From: Thiosymbion sp942492625
GTDB lineage: Bacteria > Pseudomonadota > Gammaproteobacteria > Chromatiales > Chromatiaceae
Direction: 5' to 3'
Length of the DNA: 64,000 nt
Assembly (NCBI GenBank): GCA_942492625.1
Contig: CALOFM010000029.1
Coordinates: 15,618-79,617 of the forward strand
The notes under the pieces were generated by a model. The model ran no database searches. It was not told the origin of the DNA and was given only the letters and a program-made list of their open reading frames with translations. Below, one piece after another: positions 18,723-27,369 of this stretch; position 1 is the stretch's first letter; each line of letters opens with the position of its first letter. The position numbers and the translations under genes were made by a program.

Positions 18723-20124
18723 ATGGGTTTCCCGACCAATATCCTAGCATCGACGCCAGCGGCACGATCTGCGATGGCTTCGCCCTTGTCGAAGCGATTG
18801 TCCAACTTCCCGGCTCGACCGGTTGCCGGACGGATCATCGCCGGCTGTATCGGCATGCTCCTCTGTTGGTCGGCCCCCGCAGCCAATCTGGACGACCCTG
18901 TGGACCTGTCCCAGTACGGCATCTTTTACGAGCGCTACGAGCCCACCTTCTACACCGGCTTCGCGCCGCGCGCGAAGGATCCCGCGCGGCTGCACCTGCA
19001 CGTGGGCCGCGGCAACCAGCTGCGCATCACCTTGGTGTTGTCGCATCAGGTGCTCGAAGACTATGCGAGCGACCTGCTCGCCCGCTACCAGACCTACCGC
19101 AGGCTGATCGACGACGGACGGGTCAAGCTGACCCAGAACTCCGGGTTCGAGACCTTCGAGCAGACCCTGAAAGGGGAGCACCTGGAGGACCTGGTCGTAG
19201 CGGAGGCGGACATGCCGCCAGCGGACCTGCGCAGCCGCAATCTGGCGCTGATGGAGCGGTTGAACCCCGGCCGAATCTTCCGCATCCGCATGCCCGTTGA
19301 CGAGCTGGTCCGGCGTTGGACCTCGGAGCTGCGGCCCGGGGACCTTGAGTTCGTGGGGTATGAGCGTCAGCTCGAGCTGCTTAACCTGATGCTGCCTACC
19401 CGCCTGCAGGTGTCCAAGCTCGACGCCGCGCACTCCAAGGCCCTGAAGGACCTGATCGCCAAGGTTCCCGAAGGCGGCAATCCGGACCCCGTTGAGCTGT
19501 CAGGTCCCTATCTGGAGCTGTTGGACAGCATCAGTCACGGCATCTACCCGCGCAACGGCGACCATCTGGAGTTCGCCGAGCTGACGGCGATCCACCCTGT
19601 CGGGACATTCAACTCCTATATCAACCACAAGGGCCGCAAGATCCCTCAGTACCCCACGCCTGGTCGCAGGGCGCTTGACCCATCACCAACGGACCAAGAC
19701 CGTGGACCACATCCCGGACGTGGTTGTCTACAGCTACTCGCCCTGGATCCCGTATATGCATGTGGGCAAGCGCATGCACAACTCCTTCCACACCCTTTGG
19801 TGGCGCATGAACCCCGGTAGCACCGGGTTCCTCCCGGACGAGCTGAAGGGTACGGACCAGCTGCGTGCCCCCACCGAGCGCAGATCCTTCTATGAGTGGC
19901 TCTACGGCGGGGAGCTTGGGTATCGGGCTGACGGCACCGGCCGGTTCGCAGACATCCGCGACGACCGCTTCGTCGGGCGTAAAGCCAAGGACGGCCACGA
20001 ATATGGCCCCATCGATCTCTACGAGGCCGAGTACGAGCCGGAGAAGGTCCAGTTCTACCAACTGGTGCACATTCCCTTCGCGCGCGAGCTCCGCCGGGTC
20101 GACAGGGATTGTCAAATCCTCTAA
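18723..20124 (+). pseudogene. Paralogue of the YkuD-like protein lacking SHGC; frameshifted
   Basis: The start ATG at 18723 follows a strong AGGAGG. A signal peptide (IIAGCIGMLLCWSAPAANL) leads into a region clearly homologous to the previous protein (IFYERYEPTFYTGFAPRA; RLNPGRIFRIRMPVDEL). After KIPQYP the frame shifts at a C4 run (19652-19655); dropping one C joins it to PRLVAGRLTHHQRTK and on to FYEWLYGGELGYRADG, ending at 20124. In the joined protein (about 466 residues) the segment that holds SHGC in the neighbour is missing, so it would be a non-catalytic partner. The frameshift may be a sequence error. Confidence 0.75.
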
Positions 20125-20176
20125 ACGCACATTTCCGGAAGCACAAGGCACCTGCACAAGAACGGAGTTGAACAAG

Positions 20177-20731
20177 ATGATTAGACCCATATTCAAAGGC
20201 CGCAAAACCCTACCCAGAGCCCCTCTGCTGGTCGCCATCGCACTGACACCCCCGGCCTGGCAAGCGTCGGCACAAACGCCCTCCCCCGAAGCGGCAGACT
20301 GCCAATCGCTGGTGGGGACCTATGTGACAACCGTATCCGACGTGGAAGGCGTCTTCGCGTCCCGCGGTCTGCTTTCACTCGCCTCCGGCGGGGTCTTCCT
20401 GATGAGCGACTCCGGCCAGTCAGGGATACCGGGTATCTACGAGCCCTTCACCTCCGCGCAAGGGGCTTGGAAATGCCTGGGCACGGAGGAAGGCAAGGTG
20501 AAGGCCACGGCACTGGGCCTGAACTTCTTTCTGCCGGGTGAGGGCCGTACAGCCGGCTTCGGACGGACCAACTACCAGTTGACCCTGGACCCCAGCTCGG
20601 GACAGCTCTCCGGTGCCGCGGAGCTGAGCTTTACCGCCGAGGGCGACCTGGAGTCCGCCGACCCCATCGCCAAGCCGGGCGCTGCGCTGGAGACCTTCGA
20701 GCTCTCCGGCAAGCGGGTGCCCTTGAAGTGA
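20177..20731 (+). CDS. Small exported protein of unknown family
   Basis: A 184-residue protein. LLVAIALTPPAWQASAQ is a signal peptide with an Ala-x-Ala-like cleavage site. The mature part is rich in Gly, Ser and Thr in alternating patterns (LVGTYVTTVSDVEGVF, TNYQLTLDPSSGQLSGAA), suggesting a small beta-barrel of lipocalin type. This is inference from composition. A GGAG about 9 bases before ATG supports the start. Its TGA overlaps the next GTG start (GTGA), so it belongs to the operon. Confidence 0.7.
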   Translation: MIRPIFKGRKTLPRAPLLVAIALTPPAWQASAQTPSPEAADCQSLVGTYVTTVSDVEGVFASRGLLSLASGGVFLMSDSGQSGIPGIYEPFTSAQGAWKCLGTEEGKVKATALGLNFFLPGEGRTAGFGRTNYQLTLDPSSGQLSGAAELSFTAEGDLESADPIAKPGAALETFELSGKRVPLK

Positions 20732-21726
20732 TCCGAGCGCTGGGGCTCCTGGCTGCGCTGATTCCCGGACTGGCCGGCTGCACGGGTTTCGAGGATAGGA
20801 CCGGCTCCGGGAGCGACTACCTGGCCTCGATCGAGCGCCCCGCCACACTGCAATCCTTTCTCGACAAAACTGTCGAGGACCTCCTGGCGCGCGACCCCAA
20901 GGCGCGCAAAGCCGATCTGGGCATCGCCCTGATGGAGCTCGAGCCCGGCAGACCGGCTCGCTTGGCCCATTGGAATGGCGAGCAGCCAATCTATCCCGCC
21001 AGCGTCGTAAAATTCGTGTACCTCATGGCGGCATACGCCTGGGAAGCGCAAGGCAAACTGACCATCGACGAGGCGTTCAGCAACGAGCTGACGCAGATGA
21101 CCTACAAGAGCAGCAACACCGCCACCCAGCGGGTCGTCGCCGCGCTGACGGATACCAGGCCCGGCCCCGTGCTGAATCCCGATGGCTACCGGGAGTTCAA
21201 GCAACGGCGCCTCGCGGTCAAGCGTTGGCTGAAGACCCAGGGCGTCAGCGGAATTCACAGCATCCATCCCACCTACGACGGCGGGGATATCTCGGGACGG
21301 GAGCGGCAGCTGCTGCGGGACCGGAGCATGCCCGGCGGCCTGTCCGATACGAGCGGAAAGCTCCACAACCGGCAGTCCATGACGGCCGTAGGCACGGCCA
21401 AGCTGCTTGCCCTCCTGGCGTTGGATCTCGCCCTTGACCGGGAACGCTCTGCGCGGGTGCGCCGGCACATGAAGCGAGATCCCGCGAAACAGCCCTATCT
21501 CAGCCACCGGATCGCCGGCGGAGCGATGCAAGCGGCCCGGGTGGAGGTCTTCTCCAAGACCGGAACCTGGGGTCCGATCTTCGCCGACGCGGGCATCATT
21601 CGTCACCCCTCGGGGAAACAGCTCATTCTCGCGGTCTTCATCGAATCCAACCCTCCTTATCGCGGCAACTTCATCTCCGAGCTCGCGAGGCGCTGCACCG
21701 ACGTCTTGCTGGGGCGCTCTCGATAG
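20728..21726 (+). CDS. Beta-lactamase-fold serine hydrolase lipoprotein
   Basis: A 332-residue protein starting with GTG. LGLLAALIPGLAGC is a lipoprotein signal (lipobox LAGC). The three motifs of the class A beta-lactamase/PBP fold are all present: SxxK in PASVVKF (Ser92, Lys95), SxN in KSSNTAT (Ser128, Asn130), and KTG in SKTGTWG (277-279). The family acylates on Ser92; substrates can be beta-lactams or peptidoglycan peptides. Context with a YkuD-like protein favours a cell-wall role over antibiotic resistance. Ends in TAG, only 9 bp from the convergent gene. Confidence 0.85.
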   Translation: MIRALGLLAALIPGLAGCTGFEDRTGSGSDYLASIERPATLQSFLDKTVEDLLARDPKARKADLGIALMELEPGRPARLAHWNGEQPIYPASVVKFVYLMAAYAWEAQGKLTIDEAFSNELTQMTYKSSNTATQRVVAALTDTRPGPVLNPDGYREFKQRRLAVKRWLKTQGVSGIHSIHPTYDGGDISGRERQLLRDRSMPGGLSDTSGKLHNRQSMTAVGTAKLLALLALDLALDRERSARVRRHMKRDPAKQPYLSHRIAGGAMQAARVEVFSKTGTWGPIFADAGIIRHPSGKQLILAVFIESNPPYRGNFISELARRCTDVLLGRSR

Positions 21727-21735
21727 AGCGATCGG

Positions 21736-23214
21736 CTATGCAAGCAATGCGCGGGCACGCCCCACCACCTCGTTCGGCTTGTCGGCCGAGCCCTTCAAAT
21801 AGAGCACGGATGAGGCGAGATAGCGCTCGCGCCAGGGCGATTCAAGCGCGGCGGCGTTCTCGAAGGCCGACTCGGCGAGCTTGTAATCATGGTAGCCCAG
21901 GTTTCGGTCGACGACGTAGTGACGAGCAAGTTGCATGAAGGACAACTCATTGCCGCCTGCACTCAGGTATCCAAAGGTCTTGCGAGCGGCCTCGACGCGG
22001 TCGACATTGATGGTCTCGAAGATGTCTTCCAGAGCACTGCTTGAATCGACATTGAGGTCGGATGCCTCCAGCGTGTCTATCCCCAGACTGCGGCGATTGC
22101 CGCCGAGCAGGTCGCAGAACAGGGGCATGAAGGAGGCGGCTTGGAGCAGGATCATTCGACGCGTGCCCAAATCGCTGGCGTGACGGTAAGCGTAGTGCAG
22201 CGCGTGGGCGGTCGTGTTGGCGTGGACCGAAACGATTTTCGACTGTTTGACCATCAGGTCCCCCGCCGCCGAAAAGATTGCCGTCCATAGATCCGCATCG
22301 TCAGCGCCCTGTGCACTGCTGGCGAGAACCGCTCGGCTCGCGTCATCGGCGGTACCCTCCCTCAGGACTTCGAGCAACCCGGCTACAGCTCCACCCCCGC
22401 CTTCACCTTTCGCTGGCACAGGAGTCGGCGCTTGTTCCGCCATCACCAGGTTTTGCCGCCACGGACGATCAGGGGCTAAATCAATATCTGCGGGGTTCGG
22501 CTCGCCCTTGTGGTTCAGAAGCGCAAGGATCAGCGAGCGCAGCATGGGTTCGGCATGCTCCGCGCCTACGACGCCCAACAATCTATGGCAGTTGGCGACC
22601 GTGATGGCCTTGTGCCCGATCGCACGGAAGTCGCGCGCCCCATACCGGAACAGGAGATCGAAAATCCGCTCGCGTCCCATGGACCTCAGGAGCCCCACGA
22701 CTGCGGCATCCGCAGCCTCCGGGTCCCATCGCTCCATGGCCTTGCGAAAAGCCGTCTCCGCCTTATCGGCCCCGGGTACCAGATGCTCGGCCACGGGACC
22801 GAGCGTCCAACTACCACTCCGCTGCTCGGCAGCTTGTGAGCCCTTTAGCACATCCGCAGACCAGAGGATCGGCAGCCAGCGGTCCTCGGGACGCCCGAGA
22901 AGCGTTGTCCGGTGCACCGAATGCAAGACCATGAAGGCGTGATACTTGAAGCCCACGTGGGGATAAGGCCGCACCTGACGGGCCGAGGCATCTGCCACTG
23001 CGCCCAGAAGGGTCGGGTAGTCGAGCCCCTTCTTGATCCGAGTCACCAGCAGCTCGAGCAAGGGCTCCCTGTCAGCGTCGATCAGCAGCCGCACCAGCTC
23101 ATCGCCGGTAAGTGAAGCGGTTGCGGGTCTGGCGGCCGAACCAATACGCGCGGTACCGAACGCGGCGGCGGTCAATGCCGATTTCTTTATAAACGCCCGT
23201 CTATTCAGCAACAC
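21736..23214 (-). CDS. Tat-exported protein of unknown function
   Basis: A 492-residue protein with a twin-arginine signal: LNRRAFIKKSALTAAAFG (RRxFxKK then a mild hydrophobic core). The start is taken as GTG at 23214, because AAGGAGGAG lies 7 bases upstream. The mature part is helical, with repeated short helices suggesting an alpha-solenoid, many His/Asp residues (HAFMVLHSVHRT, SVHANTTAHALHYAYRH) that could bind metal, and no recognised catalytic motif. Tat export suggests that it folds or loads a cofactor in the cytosol. It is convergent with the exported-protein operon. Confidence 0.7.
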   Translation of the reverse strand: MLLNRRAFIKKSALTAAAFGTARIGSAARPATASLTGDELVRLLIDADREPLLELLVTRIKKGLDYPTLLGAVADASARQVRPYPHVGFKYHAFMVLHSVHRTTLLGRPEDRWLPILWSADVLKGSQAAEQRSGSWTLGPVAEHLVPGADKAETAFRKAMERWDPEAADAAVVGLLRSMGRERIFDLLFRYGARDFRAIGHKAITVANCHRLLGVVGAEHAEPMLRSLILALLNHKGEPNPADIDLAPDRPWRQNLVMAEQAPTPVPAKGEGGGGAVAGLLEVLREGTADDASRAVLASSAQGADDADLWTAIFSAAGDLMVKQSKIVSVHANTTAHALHYAYRHASDLGTRRMILLQAASFMPLFCDLLGGNRRSLGIDTLEASDLNVDSSSALEDIFETINVDRVEAARKTFGYLSAGGNELSFMQLARHYVVDRNLGYHDYKLAESAFENAAALESPWRERYLASSVLYLKGSADKPNEVVGRARALLA

Positions 23215-23392
23215 CAATCGACTCCTCCTTCGCTCCGCAACCCTTGCACTATCCCCCTGATCCACGCTTATTCCTTGCTCCGGCGCACCGGTTATGACAG
23301 GAAAACGGAACGGCTGCATGACAAGGCATTACGCAATTTGAGACCTATACTCTTCTTTAGTTGCGCAAAGCGCCAACAGGAGAACCGCAAAC

Positions 23393-23629
23393 ATGACCGA
23401 TACGCATAGTCATTCCCAAGGGAGCGGCACCGAGAAGGCGACCGAAGCCGATTCACAGGATCCCGCATCGGCACCGTCCAAGCAGCGCGGAAAGAGGTCC
23501 CCGAGCATGCACGAAGGCATCGCGGTTTGGTGCGATTGCTGCTCCTGCGAAGCCGAGCCCTACTGGGCCGAAATCGCCGAAGAGATGGGAATCGACCTCG
23601 GCAGCGATTACGAGGAAGGATACCGATAA
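23393..23629 (+). CDS. Small Cys-cluster protein
   Basis: A 78-residue protein with a good ribosome binding site (ACAGGAGAA). The N-terminal half is polar and low-complexity. The C-terminal half holds VWCDCCSCEAEPYWAEIAEE, with four Cys within six residues (CxCCxC) followed by acidic sequence. This could bind zinc or an iron-sulfur cluster, or be a metallochaperone-like peptide. I do not recognise a family. It stands alone between two minus-strand units. Confidence 0.6.
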   Translation: MTDTHSHSQGSGTEKATEADSQDPASAPSKQRGKRSPSMHEGIAVWCDCCSCEAEPYWAEIAEEMGIDLGSDYEEGYR

Positions 23630-23739
23630 GCTCGCCGGGGAAAGGATCTTTCGGTTTACGACTCATCAGCGCCATCCTGGCTACAGATCCCCATTTCGAC
23701 GGAGCGGTACGCTCTGCGGACCGCCCGTCGTGCAGAACC

Positions 23740-24729
23740 CTAAGGCTTGCGAATTTTCGCCGCAGAGGACGAAGCCGATCTCATACGCCCCGCAAGCCAG
23801 CGGTCCCCCCACTGGTAACAGGCGAGGCCGGTCAGGATGACCGAGGTCCCGAGAACCTCACGCGCGCCGATGATCTCACCGTTCACCTCCTGGCCGAGCA
23901 ACAGGGCGAGCACAGGAGTTACCAGCGTGATCAACGCCACACGACCGGCCTCTACGTAACGGAGCACGTGGAAGTAGAAAATGAACCCGAACGCCGAGCC
24001 GAACACCGCGAGATAGACGATGGACCAAGCGGTGCGCGGGTCCAGCTTGTCGGGTAGCTGGCCATCCAGTACCGCCCAATCGAGCAGGAACAGGGGCACG
24101 GCGACCAGAAGCGCCCCGGTCGTGGTCTCAAGGGCCGGGATTCCGGCACCGATACGCTTGACCCAAACGGCGCTCGCGGCGTGGATGTGAACGGACAGGA
24201 GAATCCCTGCGATACCCAGCGCCGCGCCGGAGCCCATCTCAAGGCCCCGGGCGAAGACCACCGACAGCCCCGCGAGCCCGAGAGCCAATCCGGCGAGGCG
24301 AAAGGGAGTCAGCAAGCGCTCACCCAGCCAGACCGCGGCCATGACACCGGTAACGACGGGACTCAGGCCGAACAGCACCGAGATCAGCCCTGAGGGTATG
24401 TACTGGGCCGACCAGTAGACAGCGGTCATGGCGCCCCAGAGCCCGATACCGGCGGCAAAATAAGTACGCAGCGCCTCCCGGTGCCAGGGCATCCGGCGGC
24501 CCAGCAACGCGATCAGCGTCAGGCAGAGGAGTACGCCCAACAGCATGCGCGAGGCGACGCCAAACAGAAAACCGGCACCCTGGCTGCTCCACTTGATCGC
24601 CAGGGGTGTCGTGGCCCAGATCAGCACCACGCCCAGAAAGGCCGCAGGAATCGACAACTCGGCCCCTGAGAAACCCTGCCTACCGGTACGACGATGCACG
24701 AAGCGGTCAAAAGCCGTTTCCAGGTTCAA
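23740..24729 (-). CDS. EamA/DMT-family transporter
   Basis: A 329-residue inner-membrane protein with about ten hydrophobic helices and two EamA repeats (FLGVVLIWATTPLAIKWSS in the first; LGIAGILLSVHIHAASAVWVKR in the second). DMT transporters export amino acids, metabolites or drugs. A TTG start at 24729 overlaps the pdxT stop (TTGA), giving translational coupling; a later internal start near LSIPAAFLG cannot be excluded. Its operon position behind pdxST suggests export or exchange of a B6-related or amino compound, which is inference. Confidence 0.8.
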   Translation of the reverse strand: MNLETAFDRFVHRRTGRQGFSGAELSIPAAFLGVVLIWATTPLAIKWSSQGAGFLFGVASRMLLGVLLCLTLIALLGRRMPWHREALRTYFAAGIGLWGAMTAVYWSAQYIPSGLISVLFGLSPVVTGVMAAVWLGERLLTPFRLAGLALGLAGLSVVFARGLEMGSGAALGIAGILLSVHIHAASAVWVKRIGAGIPALETTTGALLVAVPLFLLDWAVLDGQLPDKLDPRTAWSIVYLAVFGSAFGFIFYFHVLRYVEAGRVALITLVTPVLALLLGQEVNGEIIGAREVLGTSVILTGLACYQWGDRWLAGRMRSASSSAAKIRKP

Positions 24730-25373
24730 GGAATGGGCGCGTAGCTGACCCAGGAATCCGCACGCCAGCTCGCATGCGCTTCTTGGTTGTCCTGAACGGG
24801 GATTTGGCACTTGCGGGCGAAGTAGCGGTGAAAGGCGAGACTCGGGGTAAGCTCGGGATGAAATACGGTGACCAAGATGTCCGCGTCTTCTGCGGCGGCG
24901 TAATAGCCGTCGATCTCGAGCAGGGGCGATACTCCCTCACCGAGACGCAGGATCTTCGGGGCGCGGATAAAGGTGAGCGGGATTTGAGCGGAATCGATGT
25001 CCGGGATCTCGACGGCGCGGTTGAAGCTGTCGAGCTGGCTGCCGAAGGCATTGCGCCGGATGCGGATGTCCATCAGTCCCAGGTGCGCGGCCTCTCCTTC
25101 AACCTCCCGTGCAATAAGAATCGCGCCGGCGCAGGTGCCCCAGAGCTTGAGTCCGGCATGGAACCGCTCTTGGATCTCCCGATCGAGACCGTACCGGTGC
25201 AGCAGGCGGATGAGGCAAGTGCTCTCCCCGCCTGGAACGATCAGTCCGGCCAAGCCGTCGAAGTCCGCCGCCTGCTTGACCCTCCGGGCCGGCACGCCGA
25301 GGGCGGCCAGGTGCTCCAGGTGCTCGACCACGCCCCCCTGCAGGTCGAGGACACCTATGCCGGGCATGGACAA
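24726..25373 (-). CDS. pdxT: Pyridoxal 5'-phosphate synthase glutaminase subunit
   Basis: A 215-residue class I-type glutaminase. The catalytic triad is visible: Cys81 in LWGTCAGAI, His172 and Glu174 in FHPELT, with VPGGEST (about 47-53) for glutamine binding. PdxT releases ammonia from glutamine and channels it to PdxS, which makes PLP from ribose 5-phosphate and glyceraldehyde 3-phosphate. The C-terminal 25 residues are longer than usual. It follows pdxS by 10 bp in the same operon. Confidence 0.93.
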   Translation of the reverse strand: MSMPGIGVLDLQGGVVEHLEHLAALGVPARRVKQAADFDGLAGLIVPGGESTCLIRLLHRYGLDREIQERFHAGLKLWGTCAGAILIAREVEGEAAHLGLMDIRIRRNAFGSQLDSFNRAVEIPDIDSAQIPLTFIRAPKILRLGEGVSPLLEIDGYYAAAEDADILVTVFHPELTPSLAFHRYFARKCQIPVQDNQEAHASWRADSWVSYAPIP

Positions 25374-25383
25374 CGCCTCCTAC

Positions 25384-26265
25384 TCACCAACCTCGCTCGG
25401 CCAGACGCTGCTCCTCCGGGATGGTGGGTATCTCGATCCCGACCATCGGCTCACCGAGGCCGGCGGATACCTCCAGCACCTTCTGGGGATCATCCGCGTA
25501 GGTGGTCGCCTGCACGATAGCGGCGGCACGCAGGGCGGGTTCGCCGGACTTGAAGATGCCCGAGCCGACGAACACGCCGTCGCAGCCCAGCTGCATCATG
25601 AGGGCGGCGTCGGCGGGCGTTGCGATGCCGCCCGCCGCGAAGTTCACCACCGGCAGACGCCCGGCCTCGTGCACCTTAAGGGCAACCTCGTAGGGGATCC
25701 CCTGGTCGCGGCAAAAGCCGGTGAGCTCTTCCTTCGGCATGTGGCGGACCATTCGGATCTCGCGGCTCATGGTGCGCATGTGCCGCACCGCCTCCACCAC
25801 GTTGCCCGTACCCGCCTCGCCCTTGGTGCGGATCATCGCCGCCCCTTCGGCGATACGCCGGCAGGCCTCGCCCAGGTTACGGGCACCGCAGACGAACGGT
25901 ATGGAGAACCGGGTCTTGTCGATGTGGCACTCTTCGTCGGCGGGGGTGAGTACCTCGCTCTCGTCAATATAGTCGATCTTGAGCGCCTCCAGGAGCTGCG
26001 CCTCGACGAAGTGACCGATGCGGACCTTGGCCATGACCGGAACGGACACGGCGGCCTTGATCTCCCTGATCATGCCCGGATCAGACATGCGCGCCACGCC
26101 CCCGTCTTTGCGGATGTCGGCGGGCACGCGCTCCAGGGCCATGACGGCCACGGCACCGGCCTCTTGGGCGATTGCGGCCTGCTCGGGCGTGGTCACGTCC
26201 ATGATGACGCCGCCCTTGAGCATCTGCGCGAGTTGAGCATTCAGTACAAGTCGTTCATTGGTCAC
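25384..26265 (-). CDS. pdxS: Pyridoxal 5'-phosphate synthase subunit PdxS
   Basis: A 293-residue TIM-barrel protein, highly conserved throughout: MLKGGVIMDVTTPEQAAIAQ, DPGMIREIKAAVSVPVMAKV, FVCGARNLGEACRRI, and GGIATPADAALMMQLG. It condenses ribose 5-phosphate, glyceraldehyde 3-phosphate and ammonia into PLP. The start is placed at GTG 26265, with GGAGAA about 6 bases upstream, giving normal family length; it overlaps the HAD gene by 11 bp. This DXP-independent route is uncommon in gammaproteobacteria. Confidence 0.93.
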   Translation of the reverse strand: MTNERLVLNAQLAQMLKGGVIMDVTTPEQAAIAQEAGAVAVMALERVPADIRKDGGVARMSDPGMIREIKAAVSVPVMAKVRIGHFVEAQLLEALKIDYIDESEVLTPADEECHIDKTRFSIPFVCGARNLGEACRRIAEGAAMIRTKGEAGTGNVVEAVRHMRTMSREIRMVRHMPKEELTGFCRDQGIPYEVALKVHEAGRLPVVNFAAGGIATPADAALMMQLGCDGVFVGSGIFKSGEPALRAAAIVQATTYADDPQKVLEVSAGLGEPMVGIEIPTIPEEQRLAERGW

Positions 26266-27028
26266 TGTCGTTCTCCGAATTCGCAATCTCTGCGAGACTA
26301 AGTGCCCTCAGGAGGTGGAGATTCAAGTGCACCGCCTCCAGGCGCTCGGCCTCAGTGTTGTACCCCCAGCCGGCGATGTGCAGACGCACGGGCGCTATTT
26401 CCGGCTGCGTTGTCAGCCGCTTCAAAGTGGCCAAGCGATCCTCGACAAAGTCGATCCGGCGGCCGGGATGACGGCCCATGAGCTCGCGCAGCACGGCCTC
26501 CTTTTTCATCCCCCGGTCCAGCCCGTAGATTCGTGCGGCATCGAAGCGCACGCCATGGTGATCGAGCAGCCGCGCGACGAATCTCTCCTGCTTGGTGGTG
26601 ATGATGTAGCATTCGGTTCCGGCGGGCAGCGCGTTCAAGACCTCCGCAGTCCCGGGGTACAAGGGGCTCAGCGACAACCACTCGCGCGCGTCGTCTCGGA
26701 TCCAGCGGTCGCGGACCGCGCCGTACAGGCGCTTGAGATCCTCTGCATCCCTTCCCGATCGCGTCAAGGTCTCAGGCAACCGCTGTGCAAAACTCTCCAG
26801 TAGCACGTCCGGGTCCTGCCCGTCCTTGAGCAGGCGCATCATCAAGATGGCCTCATATCCCGTCTCGATCACAGGGCGTACGCGGCAGTAGGCATCCAAC
26901 AGCCGCTCTGGCGGCAGGCCGCCGGCCATGTCCTCCCACAACGACCCCGCCGCCTTCCAGCCGGTGATGCCGGTCTCCCGCGCACTGTCGCAGAGGACAC
27001 CGTCGAAATCCAAAGCGAGCAGGGTCAT
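26255..27028 (-). CDS. HAD-superfamily phosphatase
   Basis: A 257-residue HAD hydrolase. Motif I is LALDFDGVLCDS (nucleophile Asp near residue 7). Motif II is CYIITTK (Thr), and a later DFVEDRL gives the acidic metal ligands. The start at ATG 27028 puts motif I at the usual distance from the N-terminus. The gene leads the pdxS-pdxT-EamA operon, overlapping pdxS. A B6-vitamer or sugar phosphate is a plausible substrate from context only. Confidence 0.8.
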   Translation of the reverse strand: MTLLALDFDGVLCDSARETGITGWKAAGSLWEDMAGGLPPERLLDAYCRVRPVIETGYEAILMMRLLKDGQDPDVLLESFAQRLPETLTRSGRDAEDLKRLYGAVRDRWIRDDAREWLSLSPLYPGTAEVLNALPAGTECYIITTKQERFVARLLDHHGVRFDAARIYGLDRGMKKEAVLRELMGRHPGRRIDFVEDRLATLKRLTTQPEIAPVRLHIAGWGYNTEAERLEAVHLNLHLLRALSLAEIANSENDSDQ

Positions 27029-27369
27029 GGATGCGGGCTGGGTCCGGGCTGTTGAGATCGCGCTCCGCGCGCGTAGCCAACTCGCCAATTTACTGCGATG
27101 TAGTGCAGACATCAAGCACAAGCCTCTTCCAACGTGATAATGAGTGTGGAGGGGCGGGTCGATTCCAAGGTGGAATGAGTCTGAAGGAGCTTTCCCTGTT
27201 CTCGTGCTTGGCGCTTCCCGGCGCGCAGCGACGAATTGGAAAAGACTCGGGATCGGAGTATTTAGGGCTAGTCGCGATTACACCAAGACAACCAAGGTTT
27301 TTCAGAAAAAGGGTACACTACCGGCTCGGTCTGATACGCGGCGCAACAAAACAGTTCCAGAATCGGCAC
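27029..27369. other. Divergent promoter region
   Basis: This 341-bp region separates the HAD/pdxST operon (minus) from the deacetylase-like gene (plus). The plus-strand frame is open through it, but the residues do not resemble protein. I see no RNA gene. Promoters for both operons should lie here. Confidence 0.4.

Noticed and set aside
19652..19655. Programmed +1 frameshift in the YkuD-like paralogue
   Set aside because: No known slippery signal or stop codon at the site; similar run-length breaks occur in three unrelated genes.
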